Assembly (NCBI GenBank): GCA_031216915.1
Contig: CM062290.1
Location: 381,158,718 to 381,222,717, forward strand
From: Pictodentalium vernedei
Lineage: Eukaryota; Mollusca; Scaphopoda; Dentaliida; Dentaliidae
Length of the DNA stretch: 64,000 nucleotides
Reading direction: 5' to 3'
A program made the position numbers and the translations under genes. Below are positions 11,938 to 22,627 of this stretch, piece after piece. How positions within the stretch are numbered: position 1 is the first letter of the stretch; each line of letters starts with the position of its first letter. The notes under the pieces are model-generated. The model was given only the letters and a program-made list of their open reading frames with translations, was not told the origin of the DNA and ran no database searches.

Positions 11938-12985
11938 TTAGTGAACGACATTCTGAGCAGCAGATAACGGACCTAAACAATGCAGGTCTCCAGAAATGGA
12001 CTCAATATTTTTGAGATAAAAATTTGTGAATGTGGATGGCTGAGACCAATATGCAGCCTTCATTAAATCTGTAATAGCAACACTATTTGCATAAGCCCAA
12101 GATGTAGAAAGAGCTGTTACTTCATGAGCCGAAATCTTAAGCACAGACTGCTGAGTTGAAGATAGATTATCATAAGCAGTACGGATAGTTAATTGAATCC
12201 ATCTAGCAATAGAATGGACCATAATGTCCTTTCTATTAGGCATCAGAGACAGAAAGAAGCGTTAACGTCCCTTTCTGATAAACCGAGATCTTGTTTATAA
12301 ATACATAAAGCTCTAACCGGACAGAGTAAAGGCCTATGCCCATCTGAAGACGGAAGGGCCTTAATAACAGTAGGTTCCGGATATTTATTAGGAGCCTGAT
12401 TCTTAGCCAAAAATCCAACATTAGTAGTAAAGGTAATAGTGTTCCCAACACTACGATAGTGAGAATCGTCCACCGATAGTGCATGAAGCTCACTGACTCT
12501 TCAAGCAGAAGAGAAAGCTAAGAGAAATGCTGTCTTATAAGACCAGAATTTGAAATCTACTGTCTCAAGAGGCTCAAATGGTTTTTCTTTTAGTTTAAGA
12601 AGAACCCAAGCTAAATTCCATTTAGGAATTAATCTAAGGGTTCTAGGTCTATTTATCGAGAAGTTTCTAACTAATTTAGATAAAGAGACATTAGATCCAA
12701 TTGTAAACTATCATGGTGTGCATAGGTATCAGATAACACAGACCTATAACCTTTAATAGTAACAGGCTGCAGTTGATCTCGTCAAACAAGTATACTAGAA
12801 AGTTTGCAATGTCTGGTATGGAGGGATCAAAAATATCAACAGAATGATCCCTACACCAACGACGAAAGACCTTCCACTTAGCCGCATAGTATAGCGAAGA
12901 GGAAGTCCTCCTACAGTTAGAAATCGCGTCCACTGCTCGTCCTGTACAATGCTTTCCGTGCAAGAAGGACCGCACAATGGAATAC
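11938..12985 (-). pseudogene. A2 tyrosine recombinase (frameshifted)
   Basis: Readable in three frames. 12975-12691 gives the N-terminal region (YYAAKWKVFRRWCRDHSVD). 12473-12243 gives a middle part (SVGNTITFTTNVGFLAKNQ). 12243-11938 gives the C-terminal catalytic part, HEVTALSTSWAYANSVA and then STFTNFYLKN. In DIRS recombinases the box is HxxR; here the arginine is replaced by threonine (HEVT), while the candidate nucleophile Tyr in NFY is kept. Frameshifts near 12480 and 12690 plus the lost Arg mean it is inactive. The enzyme would cut and join DNA through a 3'-phosphotyrosine during integration of a circular intermediate. Confidence 0.85.
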
Positions 12986-13850
12986 GTGAAGGTTGAGACC
13001 TTGCGGGTTGTGATGAAGTTGACACGATTTCCCCTGTAAAAGAAGATCCTCTCGTGGAGGAAGTTTTCGCGGTAAGTCCCACAGCAGACACCTGAGTAGA
13101 TTTATCCACGGTTTCTGTGGAGACAGAGATGCTACCAACAGAATTGCATTGTGATTGTTTTATCTTTAGCAATATTTGCTGAATCAACGGCGCTGGAGGA
13201 TACGCATATCCTATCATTCCGTCCCACGAGATCGATAGAGCGTCTACTGCATATGCTCGGGGATCCAGACATGGTGACACATACGTCTGCAATTGATTGT
13301 TGAGTTGTGTCGCAAATAAGTCTATCATTGGCCGCTCCCATTGGTAGCAAATCTGATTGAATACCTGTTTGTTGAGAGTCCATTCTGACGGCAAAAAGCG
13401 AACCTTACGTGAAAGGGAGTCTGCTAATACATTCAGACGACCCGGAATATGACGGACCGAAAGCAGAACTTGGTGTTCTAGAACAAACAGAAGGATTCTT
13501 TCCGTTAAATTGAATAACGGAACGGAATGAGTGCCTCCCTGGTTCCGGATATATGCAACTACTGTCGTATTGTCGGACAGGATTTTGACATGCGCTTTCT
13601 GAATAATGTTCATCCAATGATGTAGTGCAAGCCAAATTGACATCATTTCTTGGATGTTTAAGTGCTTGCCTAGAAACTGCGGAACCCAAAGACCCTGGCA
13701 CTTCGAATCCGTTGGGATCAATGTTGTACCCCAACCTGTTTGACTGGCATCCGTCATAATCGTAAAACTCGGATCCGGCAACTGCAGTGGAACTCCCCGA
13801 GTCAACCATTGAATGTTTGTCCAAGTCTGAATCTCTTGTTACACTTGATT
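12795..13850 (-). CDS. A2 RNase H domain ORF (RT core deleted)
   Basis: A 336-codon open frame at 13805-12795; upstream sequence in the same domain reaches a stop near 13850. RNase H residues are visible: Asp at ~19 (TIMTDASQTGWG), Glu at ~53 (NIQEMMSIW) and Asp at ~78 (KILSDNTTVVAYIRNQGGTH). A DIRS-typical extension follows (WERPMIDLFATQ, CLDPRAYAVDALS). After about residue 230 the frame leaves the homologous one. Upstream, the sequence passes from EIQTWTNIQWLTRGVPL straight into a gag C-terminal sequence, so fingers, palm and YxDD are missing. Any protein product would be an RNase H without polymerase. Confidence 0.8.
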
Positions 13851-14420
13851 TGACAAGAGAACGTCTATATCGAGCAATTCATAGATTGCTGAAAGCTTGC
13901 CGTCGAAGAGAAGCTTCTCCGAGACCGAAGCGACTCTGAGAAAGTTCTTCACCTTACTATCCACGCATGTGGATGTAGCTAGGGCTGCGTCACATCTAAC
14001 CAACTCCAGGTTTGCCACTGAAGGGCGGAGTTATACGTGGAAAAGCTACTGCCCTTGAAAGAAATCTCAATGAGGATCATATCCTGGAATTCTTTCCCTT
14101 GAAGATGTAATGATAACGCCTTAGTAAGGTGGTCTGCGTATGATAAAGCGTCTAAGTTAAGTCTGTTAGACATTATTGTCGTTTCCAACGTCGTGGTTGG
14201 AATTGACATAGACGACGGTATAGACAATTCCAAGTCTTCAGCCTCGTCGTCTAGACGCAGAGGAACTCTCGGTATGCCCTGTCCTGCCATTTCGAATTTA
14301 TTCCTTGAATGGATGAAAGGCAGATTTAGAGCATTTGCGGACAAGAAACCAGACTTGCCTGTTTTGGTAGCAAGCTTATATATAGCGTCGTTCAATAATT
14401 CGAATGTTCTTGTGACATTA
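13851..14420 (-). pseudogene. A2 gag C-terminal region fused to the RNase H segment
   Basis: Minus-strand frames read ELVRCDAALATSTCVDSK and then NFLRVASVSEKLLFDGKLSA. This parallels element C gag (LELARRDAVLDS, then VLRSASLVGPQLFHGSVEA at about 45735-45600). In C some 1.3 kb of RT separates this point from the RNase H; here the gap is only tens of bases. A 138-codon frame (14395-13979) covers the preceding portion with a one-base frame change at its end. Confidence 0.7.
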
Positions 14421-16620
14421 TTGGACTGTGTCGGAAACTCAGGGACGATGTCCCTGAACCGATCAAAAAAAAAAATTCTGTGTCCAATGACGCTATTAGT
14501 CTCTTATCCGGCATCGCAGCATTCTAGTCCGACGGAACAACCTCTGGAAGATAATGCCGGATGAAATCTACGGCAGCTTATGTTGTTCCGAAAGGGAAAG
14601 CTCGAAATCCTCTGAATCCCTTTCGCCATCCTGTCGGACCCTATGAAGTTCTCGGTCGTCCATACCTGATGCTTCAGCGGAGCGTACCGACCCAGCGTCG
14701 TCGGATAATTCCTGATCCGACAGAGATTCTGTCATTTGCTGGGATGCTGCGATAAGTTGTGCTATTTGGGATAGCACGTCCATCATTGAGGCCCGTGGAG
14801 TAGCGGTCTTACGTTGCTTTGCCGCTGGAAGCTCCGTGTACGTTGACCCCTGCATACTTCTCTTATGCGAGCATCCGGAGTCTACAGGCCTCGTGTCCCT
14901 TGGCTACCGGATGGCGTGACCTGTTTGCCGTGGAATCCCTGATTGGCGAAGCTGGCTGGATATCCGTGGTCACGTAGCCAAGGTGTGGTCGTGTGCGCTG
15001 CCGTGAGGGTGAGGAAGCCTTATCGACAGTCTCCCTGGACTGTCTATATAACGGAGCGTCCCAAGCGGCGGACGTATGTTCCGAATGCGAAACGTTTTGT
15101 ACCACAACATCTGGTCTCAGATGTTGTTGTACGAGAGAGGGACCTCTCTCGCTCGCAGCCCAGATGGACCTGGACGAGCTAGGAACTGGACTAATAGGCT
15201 TCCTCCGATCTCTCTTCTGATCCGTCGCCACTGGGTGTGCACTTTGTCTTATTATAGTGCTCGCATCACCCAAATCTCCTTCCTGGACCACAACGGACGA
15301 ACCCGGCCTTCGAACCATTTGATGAATGGACGCTACACCGGGCGAGCTAGCGGACGTCAATGCCGTCGATCCTACTAGGGACCTCTTAGGCAATTGACGT
15401 ATTTCCATGAGCACTTTTGTCGCTAGCTCTTCATTAAACTGTGATGACGGAGGCACACTTTGGAAGACATCACGGAAACTTTTGCCGACAAGAAACCAGA
15501 CTTGTTTGTTTAGTAGCAAGCTTATATATAGCGTCGTTCAATAATACGAATGTTCTCGTGACATTATTGGACTGTGTCGGAAACTCAGGGACGATGTCCC
15601 TGAACCGATCAAAAAATTATTGTGTCCAATGACGCTATCAGTCTCTTATCCGGCATCGCAGCATTCTGGTCCGACGAAACAACCTCTGGAAGATAATGCC
15701 GGATGAAATGTACAGCAGCTTATGTTGTTCCGAAAGGGAAAGCTCGAAATCCTCCGAATCCCTTTCGCCATCCTGTCGGACCCTATGAAGTTCTCAGTCG
15801 TCTGTACCTGATGCTTCAGCGGAGCGTACCGACCCAGCGTCATCGGATATTACCTGATCCGACAGAGATTCTGTCATTGCTGGGATGCTGCGATAAGTTG
15901 TGCTATTTGGGATAACACGTCCGTCACTGAGGCCTGTGGAGTAGCGGTCTTACGTTGCTTTGCCGCTGGAAGCTTCATGTACATTGACTCCTGCATACTT
16001 CTCTTAAGCGAACGTCCGGAGTCTACAGGCCTTGTGTCCCTGGCTACCGGATGGCGTGACCTGGTCGCCGTGGATTGTTCTGGTTGGTGAAGCTGGCTGG
16101 ATATCCGTGGTCACGTAGCCAAGGTGCGGTCGTGTGCGTTGCCGTGAGGATGAGGAAGCCTTATCGACAGTCTCTCCGGACTGTCTATATAACGGAGCGT
16201 CCCGAGCGGCGGATGTATGCTCCGAAAGCGAAACGTTTTGTACCACAACATCTGGTCCCAGATGTTGTTGTATGAGAGAGGGACCTCTGTCGCTCGCAGC
16301 CCGGATGGACCTGGACGAGCTAGGAACCAGACTAATAGGCTTCCTCCGTTCTCTCCTCTGATCCGTCGTCACTGGGTGTGCACTTTGTCTATTATAGTGC
16401 TCGCATCACCCAAATCTCCTTCCTGGACCACAACGGACGAACCCGGCTGCTGAACCATTCGATGAATGGACGCTACACTGGGCGAGCTAGCGGATGCCAA
16501 TGCCGTCAATCCTACTAGGGACCTCTCAGGCAATTGACGTATTTCCATGAGCACTTTTGCCGCTAGCTCTTCATTTAACTGTGACGACGGAGGCACACTT
16601 TTGGAAGACATCACGGAAAT
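14337..16620 (-). pseudogene. A2 gag region, two tandem ~1.14-kb units
   Basis: Units at about 14337-15480 and 15483-16620 are direct repeats: gacaagaaaccagacttg, tagcaagcttatatatagcg and tggaagacatcacggaaa occur once in each. Both encode on the minus strand PPSSQ(F/L)NEELA(T/A)KVLMEIRQLP and QRTRPHLGYVTTDIQPASP in partly open frames (15519-14863; 16758-16369; 16372-16004). A1 has the same duplication. The units are not translatable as one protein because of stops and frame changes. No function is assigned beyond gag-like, from position and lack of enzymatic motifs. Confidence 0.7.
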
Positions 16621-16862
16621 ATCACCCTGTTCCCGTTCCTCTGAAACAGAGATTGATAAACTAGAGTGACCGTGCGGAGAAAGGACCGGCATGGCCTTTT
16701 CCCCGCTAACAACATACCGTGACACACGTTTCCAATGTTTGTCATCCAATTGACACATACTGAACAGGAATTAGTGCGAGTACACTGACTACAATAAATA
16801 CAATGATTATGAAAGTCAGAGGAAGATTTCCTCTTATTACAATTTGAACAATATCCTTTCAT
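16600..16862 (-). CDS. A2 gag N-terminus with Cys-rich motif
   Basis: An ATG at 16862 opens MKGYCSNCNKRKSSSD, then CIYCSQCTRTNSCSVC and a Trp. Spacing of the CxxC pairs with an intervening His parallels the N-terminus of element C gag (CTFCLQV...CVTCNNCTQAQSCGICGVW). This looks like a small zinc-binding module shared by both families. The frame continues to about 16611 and then shifts into the 16758-16369 frame. Nucleic-acid binding is inferred from the Cys/His pattern only. Confidence 0.6.
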
Positions 16863-17739
16863 TGTGAAAAGAATACAAAAAGTCCTAGTACTCACACCAA
16901 CCCCTGAAAACAAAGATACATAATAGCATGATCCATTTAACATAGAAAAAATAATTGAAATCAAAAAAATTTTTTGAAAAAATATTTTTTCAGAAAAGCC
17001 CAAGTTTCTGAAAAGTAACGTTGAGCCCCAATGGATCCCAAAAAGCCTAAGTGTGGACAAAAAAATGTTAAATTTTTTTTTAAAATTTAATGCAACACTT
17101 ACGTATAATAATAATGTATCTTGTTATGATTAAGCTAATACAAAGACAAGAAATCCCCCTCCACAGAGACTGTTGTCAATGTAAACAAGAAGTGTATAAA
17201 CACCAGAAACATGACTCCAGGCACTAATAACCATGGCCCGAAATCAGTTACCAACAACACACTATCTGATGCAAAACAGAGACTTCCAGGGAAGAAACTG
17301 CAGAACATCAGATGGTAGATGCAGAACACTACGCCTAAACACCCATGGGTGAGGACGTAAACATGGGGAAAAGAACAGAATTCATTCTGTTAATCAGCTA
17401 AAACTCTCAAGAAATTTTAGTAATAATATTACAGAAAATATGCCAAAAGCATGGGAGAATAGCAAGGGGGGACTTAAAGGAAAGGGAGAGAGGAAACACT
17501 GAACAAGCAGTGTAACTTTATAGCAAGAATAACAACAACAGGCTCATGCCTCGAAATAAGGCAACATAACATAATTTCATAAAAAAAAATTTTAAGTTAC
17601 AGCCCTGATTATTTCCTGCCACTCATTTTTCCTCTCCTCCTTCTATTTCCTCTTTAGATCCACCATTTCTCTAATATTTATGTGTCTGGCATCATTTAAA
17701 CTGAGATTTACAAGCACAAATATCAGTCAGATGTGAAAT
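16863..17739. other. A2 5' untranslated region
   Basis: AT-rich and aligned with A1 9861-10729. Short ORFs here (for example 17329-17135) are also present in A1 but are not conserved as protein. No gene. Confidence 0.5.
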
Positions 17740-17951
17740 GATGAAGGGCCAAACAAAGAATGATAATTGGCGCCAATTTCAGGACCTCCTTGACACTGCG
17801 CATGCGCAGTAGAGGCAAAGTATGGAGGGCCATTCAGGACATGATTTCTTTGGTTTTAGATGCAAATTTTGGGGATTGGGGGGGCAAAATTTGTGTTTAG
17901 CACAAAGAGTTAGCACCAGCTATGTCTGGGTCATTGGTACAGTATAAAAAT
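17740..17951. repeat. A2 right inverted terminal repeat
   Basis: Complement of the A2 left repeat, with tgcgcatgcgca at 17797-17808 and aggacctccttgac matching A2's own left copy. Ends ggtacagtataaaaata. A segment near 17900 is shorter than in the other repeats (gtttagcacaaagagttagc). Confidence 0.75.
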
Positions 17952-18235
17952 ACTAAAGTGTGACTGACATTTTCCATATTTGCATGGGCCATAACTCAGA
18001 CAAGAATAATGCAATCAGGATGAACTCAAACTTGATCTGTAAGTCATTGTTCTATAGTAGGTTACCAAAAATGAAATCATTCAGTTGAAGCATTTCCAAA
18101 AAAAGTCCGAAAAACTAAAGTGTGACTGAAAGACTGACAGACTGACAGACTGATGGACTGACAGACTGACAGATGGACAGAGTGCAAACCTATAGTCCCC
18201 TCCGGCGATGCCAGTAGGGGACTAATTATGCAATC
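17952..18235 (+). repeat. 3' remainder of the interrupted tandem-repeat element
   Basis: Continues the array of 2939-4029 (actaaagtgtgactgac; gtaagtcattgttctatag near 18041), then GACTGACAGACTGACAGA-type microsatellite at 18120-18180, then a terminal hairpin tagtcccctccgg...ggggacta. The segment ccagtaggggac at 18211-18222 is the exact complement of 2974-2985 at the 5' end of the same element, 15.2 kb away because of the DIRS insertion. Confidence 0.75.
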
Positions 18236-18254
18236 AGCATAAAAAATAAAAGAA

Positions 18255-18610
18255 ATGTCTCACATCAAAAAAAAAGAAAGAACTTGTTGCACACTACTAT
18301 CATCAATATACTTAGTGTCGATGTAGGGGAGAGAGTATGGCTGAGATAAGGAAATTTTACCTCAAGTCAAACATCCAGTAGTCTTCAGCATACAGTTCTC
18401 TGATATAAATTGTTTCCTTTTCAATAAAGGTGACTGATCAAAAAAAAAGAACTCACTGAACATTACTCTCAATTCTGATGAAAATGACTTCGTAGAGATA
18501 CTTAGTACTGATGTTGGGGATTCAGTATTGGCCTGATGTACGGAATTTTATCTTAAGTCAAACATCCAGCAGTCTTCAGCTTACAGGTCTCTGACATTAA
18601 TTGGTTTGTG
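18255..18610 (+). repeat. Two-copy tandem repeat (~175 bp)
   Basis: Segments about 18262-18425 and 18436-18605 share aagtcaaacatccag(t/c)ag, tcttcagc(a/t)tacag and ttctctgat/tctctgaca endings. Each starts with a run of A. No coding potential. Confidence 0.6.
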
Positions 18611-18770
18611 AAGTTATTCAAAATGTTATTCAGTGCTCAGACCTCTCCAGGCATTGATACCTATGCCGAGAACATGAAGATAAGGCATATACAGTATGGC
18701 CGAAGTGGTCACTTTCCATGGGTGGGCAATATTTCCACGAACGCAATACTATTAGATTCCAAACATTAAC

Positions 18771-19065
18771 TAGAGGTACTGTGAGCAGGCTCACAAAGTG
18801 ATACCCCTGCACTTCAGTTGTAGCCTTTTTGGTAAATTAAAATGTATAAGTTAGATTATCTCCCCTTGGAAATGTCAGAACGGAATTATATTGCTTCATG
18901 CACATCTTCATATGAAGTTCTTCCATTGTGTAAAGTTTCATGAAAATTCTTCAAACGGTTTAGGAGTTGTGCTTATAAGGATGGACAGATGGACAGATGG
19001 ACGGACAGACAGGGTGATTCCTATATACCCCCCAAACTTTGTTTGCGGGGGGTATAATTATAGGA
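18771..19065 (+). mobile_element. Short element with GGACAG microsatellite and self-matching terminal hairpin
   Basis: 5' part carries gatacccctgcac at 18800-18812. The 3' part has ggatggacagatggacagat at about 18979-19000, then tatacccccc...ggggggtata. The 3' arm gcggggggtat (19045-19055) approximately complements the 5' segment. Layout (5' segment, microsatellite, 3' stem-loop) resembles DINE-1/pearl-type Helentron-related elements. Confidence 0.5.
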
Positions 19066-19217
19066 ATAAACATTAAAATTTTGCTGCTGATGATTTTTTT
19101 ATCTGGTAAATGCATGGGTGAACATTACTGCCCTCGCTTGAATTATGACCAGTCCACAGCAACTGTACTGGAGACTAATATTTTAGTTATGATTAATATG
19201 CAAAGTATGTGAGGTAC

Positions 19218-19337
19218 CTTTCATTTCTTCCTCTTTTGTATCTGCTTCAGACTTTGACAGCTCTAAAAGTAAAGGAATTGAACCAAAATCAACAAGAGCT
19301 TTCTTGTTCACATCATTTCTTGCAAGTCTTCCAATAG
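19218..19337 (-). CDS. Armadillo-like-repeat protein, internal exon
   Basis: Minus-strand exon of 120 bp (40 codons; phase 1 at both ends) bounded by an acceptor (cattttcag|CTATTG) and a donor (GAAAG|gtacct). It encodes IGRLARNDVNKKALVDFG then SIPLLLELSKSEADTKEEEMK, the length and helix pattern of one Armadillo repeat. It joins in phase to the exon ending at 24435 (GCA AGA G + CT ATT). This is the clearest host gene in the window; other exons must lie outside or were not recognised. Which ARM gene it is cannot be told from one repeat. A scaffold or interaction role is inferred from the fold only. Confidence 0.7.
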
Positions 19338-19399
19338 CTGAAAATGAAAAATAAATAGATATTTTTTCAGAAAATATGATATTAAGATCAAAATAAATT

Positions 19400-19565
19400 A
19401 GCATTTTTGAGTGAATTGTCAGCATGTGCAGAGTGGATTGTCACATAAACATGGAATTTTCACCTATGCAATACCTCATGATCTCTGAAAAGCACAAAAA
19501 GTACAGGACAAGTTTCAACCAATGGCCCTCTGAGTTGAACCTATCAGTTCATGGACTGAAACTCT
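19400..19565. mobile_element. Diverged MITE copy (TGTACAGTA family)
   Basis: Contains cagagtggattgtcac, agtttcaaccaatgg and gaaactctgcttgtg, degenerate forms of the arms in the copies at 24990-25229 and 30492-30762. The ends are not preserved. Confidence 0.4.
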
Positions 19566-20057
19566 GCTTGTGGCAGGGATCAAAATACCTTTTTTTTATT
19601 TGCAAAGCGAAATACTATACATTTTCAAACAATGTATAGCATATTTTGAAAATTGTGTAGCATTTTTATGTTTCAAATTCAATATACAATAATGAGTGCT
19701 TTTATTCCCTAGAAAGCATTTGACACTTATATTTTATTTAATTAGTTACATGTATATTAGTGATAGGCCTACTGGAAGAAAAAAAATACAAAGAAATTTA
19801 TAGTCGGGTAATGCTGTTACTAACTTGAAGTAGCAGCATTACCCAGGTCTGTAAATTTTTGTAGTGCCGCCTGGCACAAACATAGTTGCAATCATTAACT
19901 CTTTCACTATTGTAGCTTTAAAAAATTCAAGTGGTTTGATCCATACATTACCGGGTACAGTACAGACATACTGATTTGGTACTCTGCCATCGTGTGAGTG
20001 GGCTTCTATCCCCAATTAACATTTTTACTGGAGTGGATACTTAAGGACTTGGAGGCA
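19566..20057. other. Unrecognised AT-rich intronic sequence
   Basis: Lies inside the large intron of the minus-strand ARM gene. No ORF, terminal repeat or RNA motif is supported. Confidence 0.3.
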
Positions 20058-20113
20058 AATCAGCAGTTCATGGACCACCAGGTATTCTACCTGGTGGTCC
20101 ATGAACTGCTGAG
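20058..20113. repeat. Near-perfect 24-bp hairpin with 3-base loop
   Basis: cagcagttcatggaccacca plus ggta at 20061-20084 is complementary to 20088-20111; the loop is ttc. A single arm of the same family recurs at about 30973-30996 (tacctggtgggccatgaact) next to the same flanking gctgagt...cttaa, so this is the core of a dispersed foldback element. Confidence 0.75.
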
Positions 20114-21836
20114 TTGCCATTGAGTTATCATGCTTCTACCAGAGAAGCAGTTGCAAGTCAGGACTAATCAGGGACCAGCCGTGAGGGCGACTAGGGTGAT
20201 TATGTTGCCCTTCTAAGCCCAGAGTCGCCTAGAAAAATAGTTGGGGCGATTACAAGTTGCCCTCTAAAAATTGGCCAAAATGAGGAACAGCTGAACTGAG
20301 TGATCCGCAGTTTACATAAAAACAATTATTTTCAAATCGAATGTGCTTAAGTGTGATAAATGGGCATTTTCGTTTGTCAAATGAACAACCATTTATTTGA
20401 AATCACACGACAATCAGTTTCCATTGTTGCTTTTGGCGGATTTTTTATTTCTATTTTGTTCCATTTCAGTCGGAGCTTCAAGTGTCGAAACGAAAATAGG
20501 TGACTTAAGCGACTCAACAAAATAACCCAGTTTGAAAGTAGGTTACCTCGCTTATGATGCCGCAAATGTATACATAACGGACGTATTTTCTAACACTGAA
20601 TTTTTATTTCATTTTGCTGATGACTGTTAACTGTTGGGCCGTCTATTCCCAGAAAAACACGAGTGGAATTGAAACACATGAAAAAAAGGTTTAGTGATGA
20701 CAAGAAAAGCTTTGTACAGGACACAAGTGTGCATGTGAAGGATCTTGAAAAAGGGGTCCACCTAAACACCGGAATGACACAAAATGACGCGGAAAGACAC
20801 TGGAATGCTATAAAAATGATGCGGAATGACATTTATTTTACAAAATACTGGACCCCAGAATGTATTTTGTTTATTAACTAACAAAGTACCCTCCAAGCAA
20901 CCTTCTTACATCTGGTCCTGTTCACACTTTCAGACTTAGGAAATTATTAGCTTAGTTGGACTTTGGTGAAAGGCATCCACAGGAGGGTGCTGTGGGATTG
21001 GAACGAAGAAGAGGGGAGTGGTCATGAAGGAGAGGGTAGCAGTGGGGGATTTTCAGTCAATTATTACTTTGTGATTTTTTAACCTGGCATAGATGCATCA
21101 TAGACAACTGGACCTGGATTAATCAGATGTTAATGGAGGACCACAAGCTGAAAATATGAATGGGCGGCAGGGGGTGGTACATGAATATTCTTAATTTTCC
21201 CCACTTGCCTATGAAGTCTCCCTACTTGACATTGCAGTCTCCCTATTTTTTCTGGAGGGAGACATGAAGTCTCCCTAAAATTCCCCCCTAGGCTAGTCTC
21301 TGGGACTAATGCCCATTGTTCACCATGATATAGAACTTGAGAATGTGCATCACATTTCGCTATGCATATTTAATAATTGTGTAGCTTTTCCTGAATTTTG
21401 CATAGCAAAATGAGATGCGATACCAGTTATTTTGATCCCTGGCTTGTGGGAAATTTGTCTACTCATTTATTAGTCTTTAAGGTCACTTTCAGCATTCATG
21501 GCTATATCATAATCACAACACAAGTATAAAGTCACATTTATCCCCATTGTTTATTATACCTCACCACTGAAGAGGACTTCCATTCGAAACTGTCAAACTC
21601 CTCAACTTACTTGCCTGGCACAAGCAGAGTTAGTTACACCAATTATACATTCTCACCATGCTCCCACATGGGCAATCATATTTAGCGTCTTGCCTAAGGA
21701 CACAGCATAGATGGTCAGGGCTTATATTTTGACGAGGATCCAAGAATCGATTCAGGCAAAGATTTGTGAAACAAAACCAGCAAGAATACATGTAGATTCT
21801 CATTGCACCTCTGCTAGAATTCACGTGGAAGTCAAT
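20114..21836. other. Unrecognised intronic sequence
   Basis: Contains a ctccctacttgac/ctccctattttttctggagg patch near 21210-21290 that is probably an old transposon. A 72-codon plus frame at 20663-20881 has no recognisable domain. No gene is called. Confidence 0.3.
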
Positions 21837-21991
21837 TTAACCCTTTACCTAACATAGTGGCAGCAAATTAAGCAATACAAGCCTAATATGGCCTGAAATA
21901 TCCTGACACTTTGTCAATAAAATTGTAAAAAAAAATATTAAATTCAGTTTATGTTTTAAAAATTAAAAAGCTGTGATGGGTAAAGGGCTAA
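21837..21991. mobile_element. 155-bp MITE with TTAACCCTTTACC ends
   Basis: Left end ttaaccctttacctaacata; right end gggtaaagggctaa. Ends are complementary and flanked by TTAA (left) and CTAA (right). The family recurs at 2779, 24143 and 51964. The TTAA target suggests mobilisation by a piggyBac- or Kolobok-type transposase, which is inference. Confidence 0.6.
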
Positions 21992-22249
21992 CATAAGTTA
22001 TCAGTGTACAACAGGTGTTCAACCACGGTGGCCTCATGGGATCCTGGGACAATCATATCAGGTAAGAATTCTCGCAACCATTTTTGCAAGAATCCAAATG
22101 GATTCTCCCAAATTTAGATCAAATATTAAGCCTTGTAATTTGAGTGCATGCAGGCTAGTTTTTTAGAACTGCACAGCCTTTTTCCAGTCCTACAAATGTA
22201 ACTTTGGCTGATGACAACTCTTGTATGACTCAAGTCGATGCAACTCTTG

Positions 22250-22588
22250 CATTTTCTTTTATTGGGGATTAAGGATGCTTATGACAGCAAGGGTCACCTC
22301 ATGCTGGGAAAGTTTTACGGATGGAGGAAGCTGGAGTATCTAAAGAGAACCACTGAGCAGCAGTGAGCAACTGTCAGGCTCCCCAATGTACTGAGCAGTG
22401 GCTAGTAATTGACAGGCTCCCCAAAGTGTCAACTCAGCACAAGCAGGGTTAGCATTGGTTGAAGGCAAGTGCACCATCGACATGCAGTATGCCTTAGTAC
22501 ACTGTGCCACCATGTCACCATGTGGGCAATCAGGATAAAGTGCCTTGCCCAAGAACACATTACAGTTACCCTTGGTGGGGATTGAACT

Positions 22589-22590
<2 letters not shown>
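22250..22590 (-). mobile_element. SINE body, minus orientation, truncated head
   Basis: Reverse complement of the SINE body at 33480-33755. Shared blocks: ccaatgctaaccctgcttgt region, tggtgcacntg, ctccgggtactctgg-like and ttcctccatccgtaaaact. No polymerase III head is present; the body abuts a poly-G tract. Confidence 0.75.

Positions 22591-22623
<33 letters not shown>
22590..22623 (+). repeat. Poly-G tract (over 30 G)
   Basis: A pure G run of about 34 bases separating two SINEs in head-to-head orientation. The length could be an assembly or polymerase artefact. Confidence 0.9.

Positions 22624-22624
<1 letters not shown>

Positions 22625-22627
<3 letters not shown>

Larger units (their letters stand above)
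10961..17951 (-). mobile_element. DIRS-type retrotransposon A2 (better preserved, RT-less)
   Basis: Begins tatttttatactgtaccaa at 10961 and ends with its complement at 17951. The terminal repeats are about 10961-11190 and 17740-17951; the internal complementary region is 11255-11330. Gene order on the minus strand is gag (16862 to ~13850), RNase H (13824 to ~13100) and tyrosine recombinase (~12985-11938). The RT core is missing at the same point as in A1. It abuts A1 without spacer or target duplication. The right junction restores the interrupted tandem repeat (actaaagtgtgactgac). Confidence 0.85.

Noticed and set aside
14943..16453. Plus-strand ORFs across A2 gag
   Set aside because: They are shadows of the minus-strand gag duplication and differ between the two units.
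20663..20881. 72-codon ORF as a small gene
   Set aside because: No family, splice or homology support; embedded in repeat-rich intron.
22340..22627. Proline-rich ORF on the minus strand
   Set aside because: It is the poly-G tract followed by reverse SINE body; similar ORFs appear in every SINE copy.
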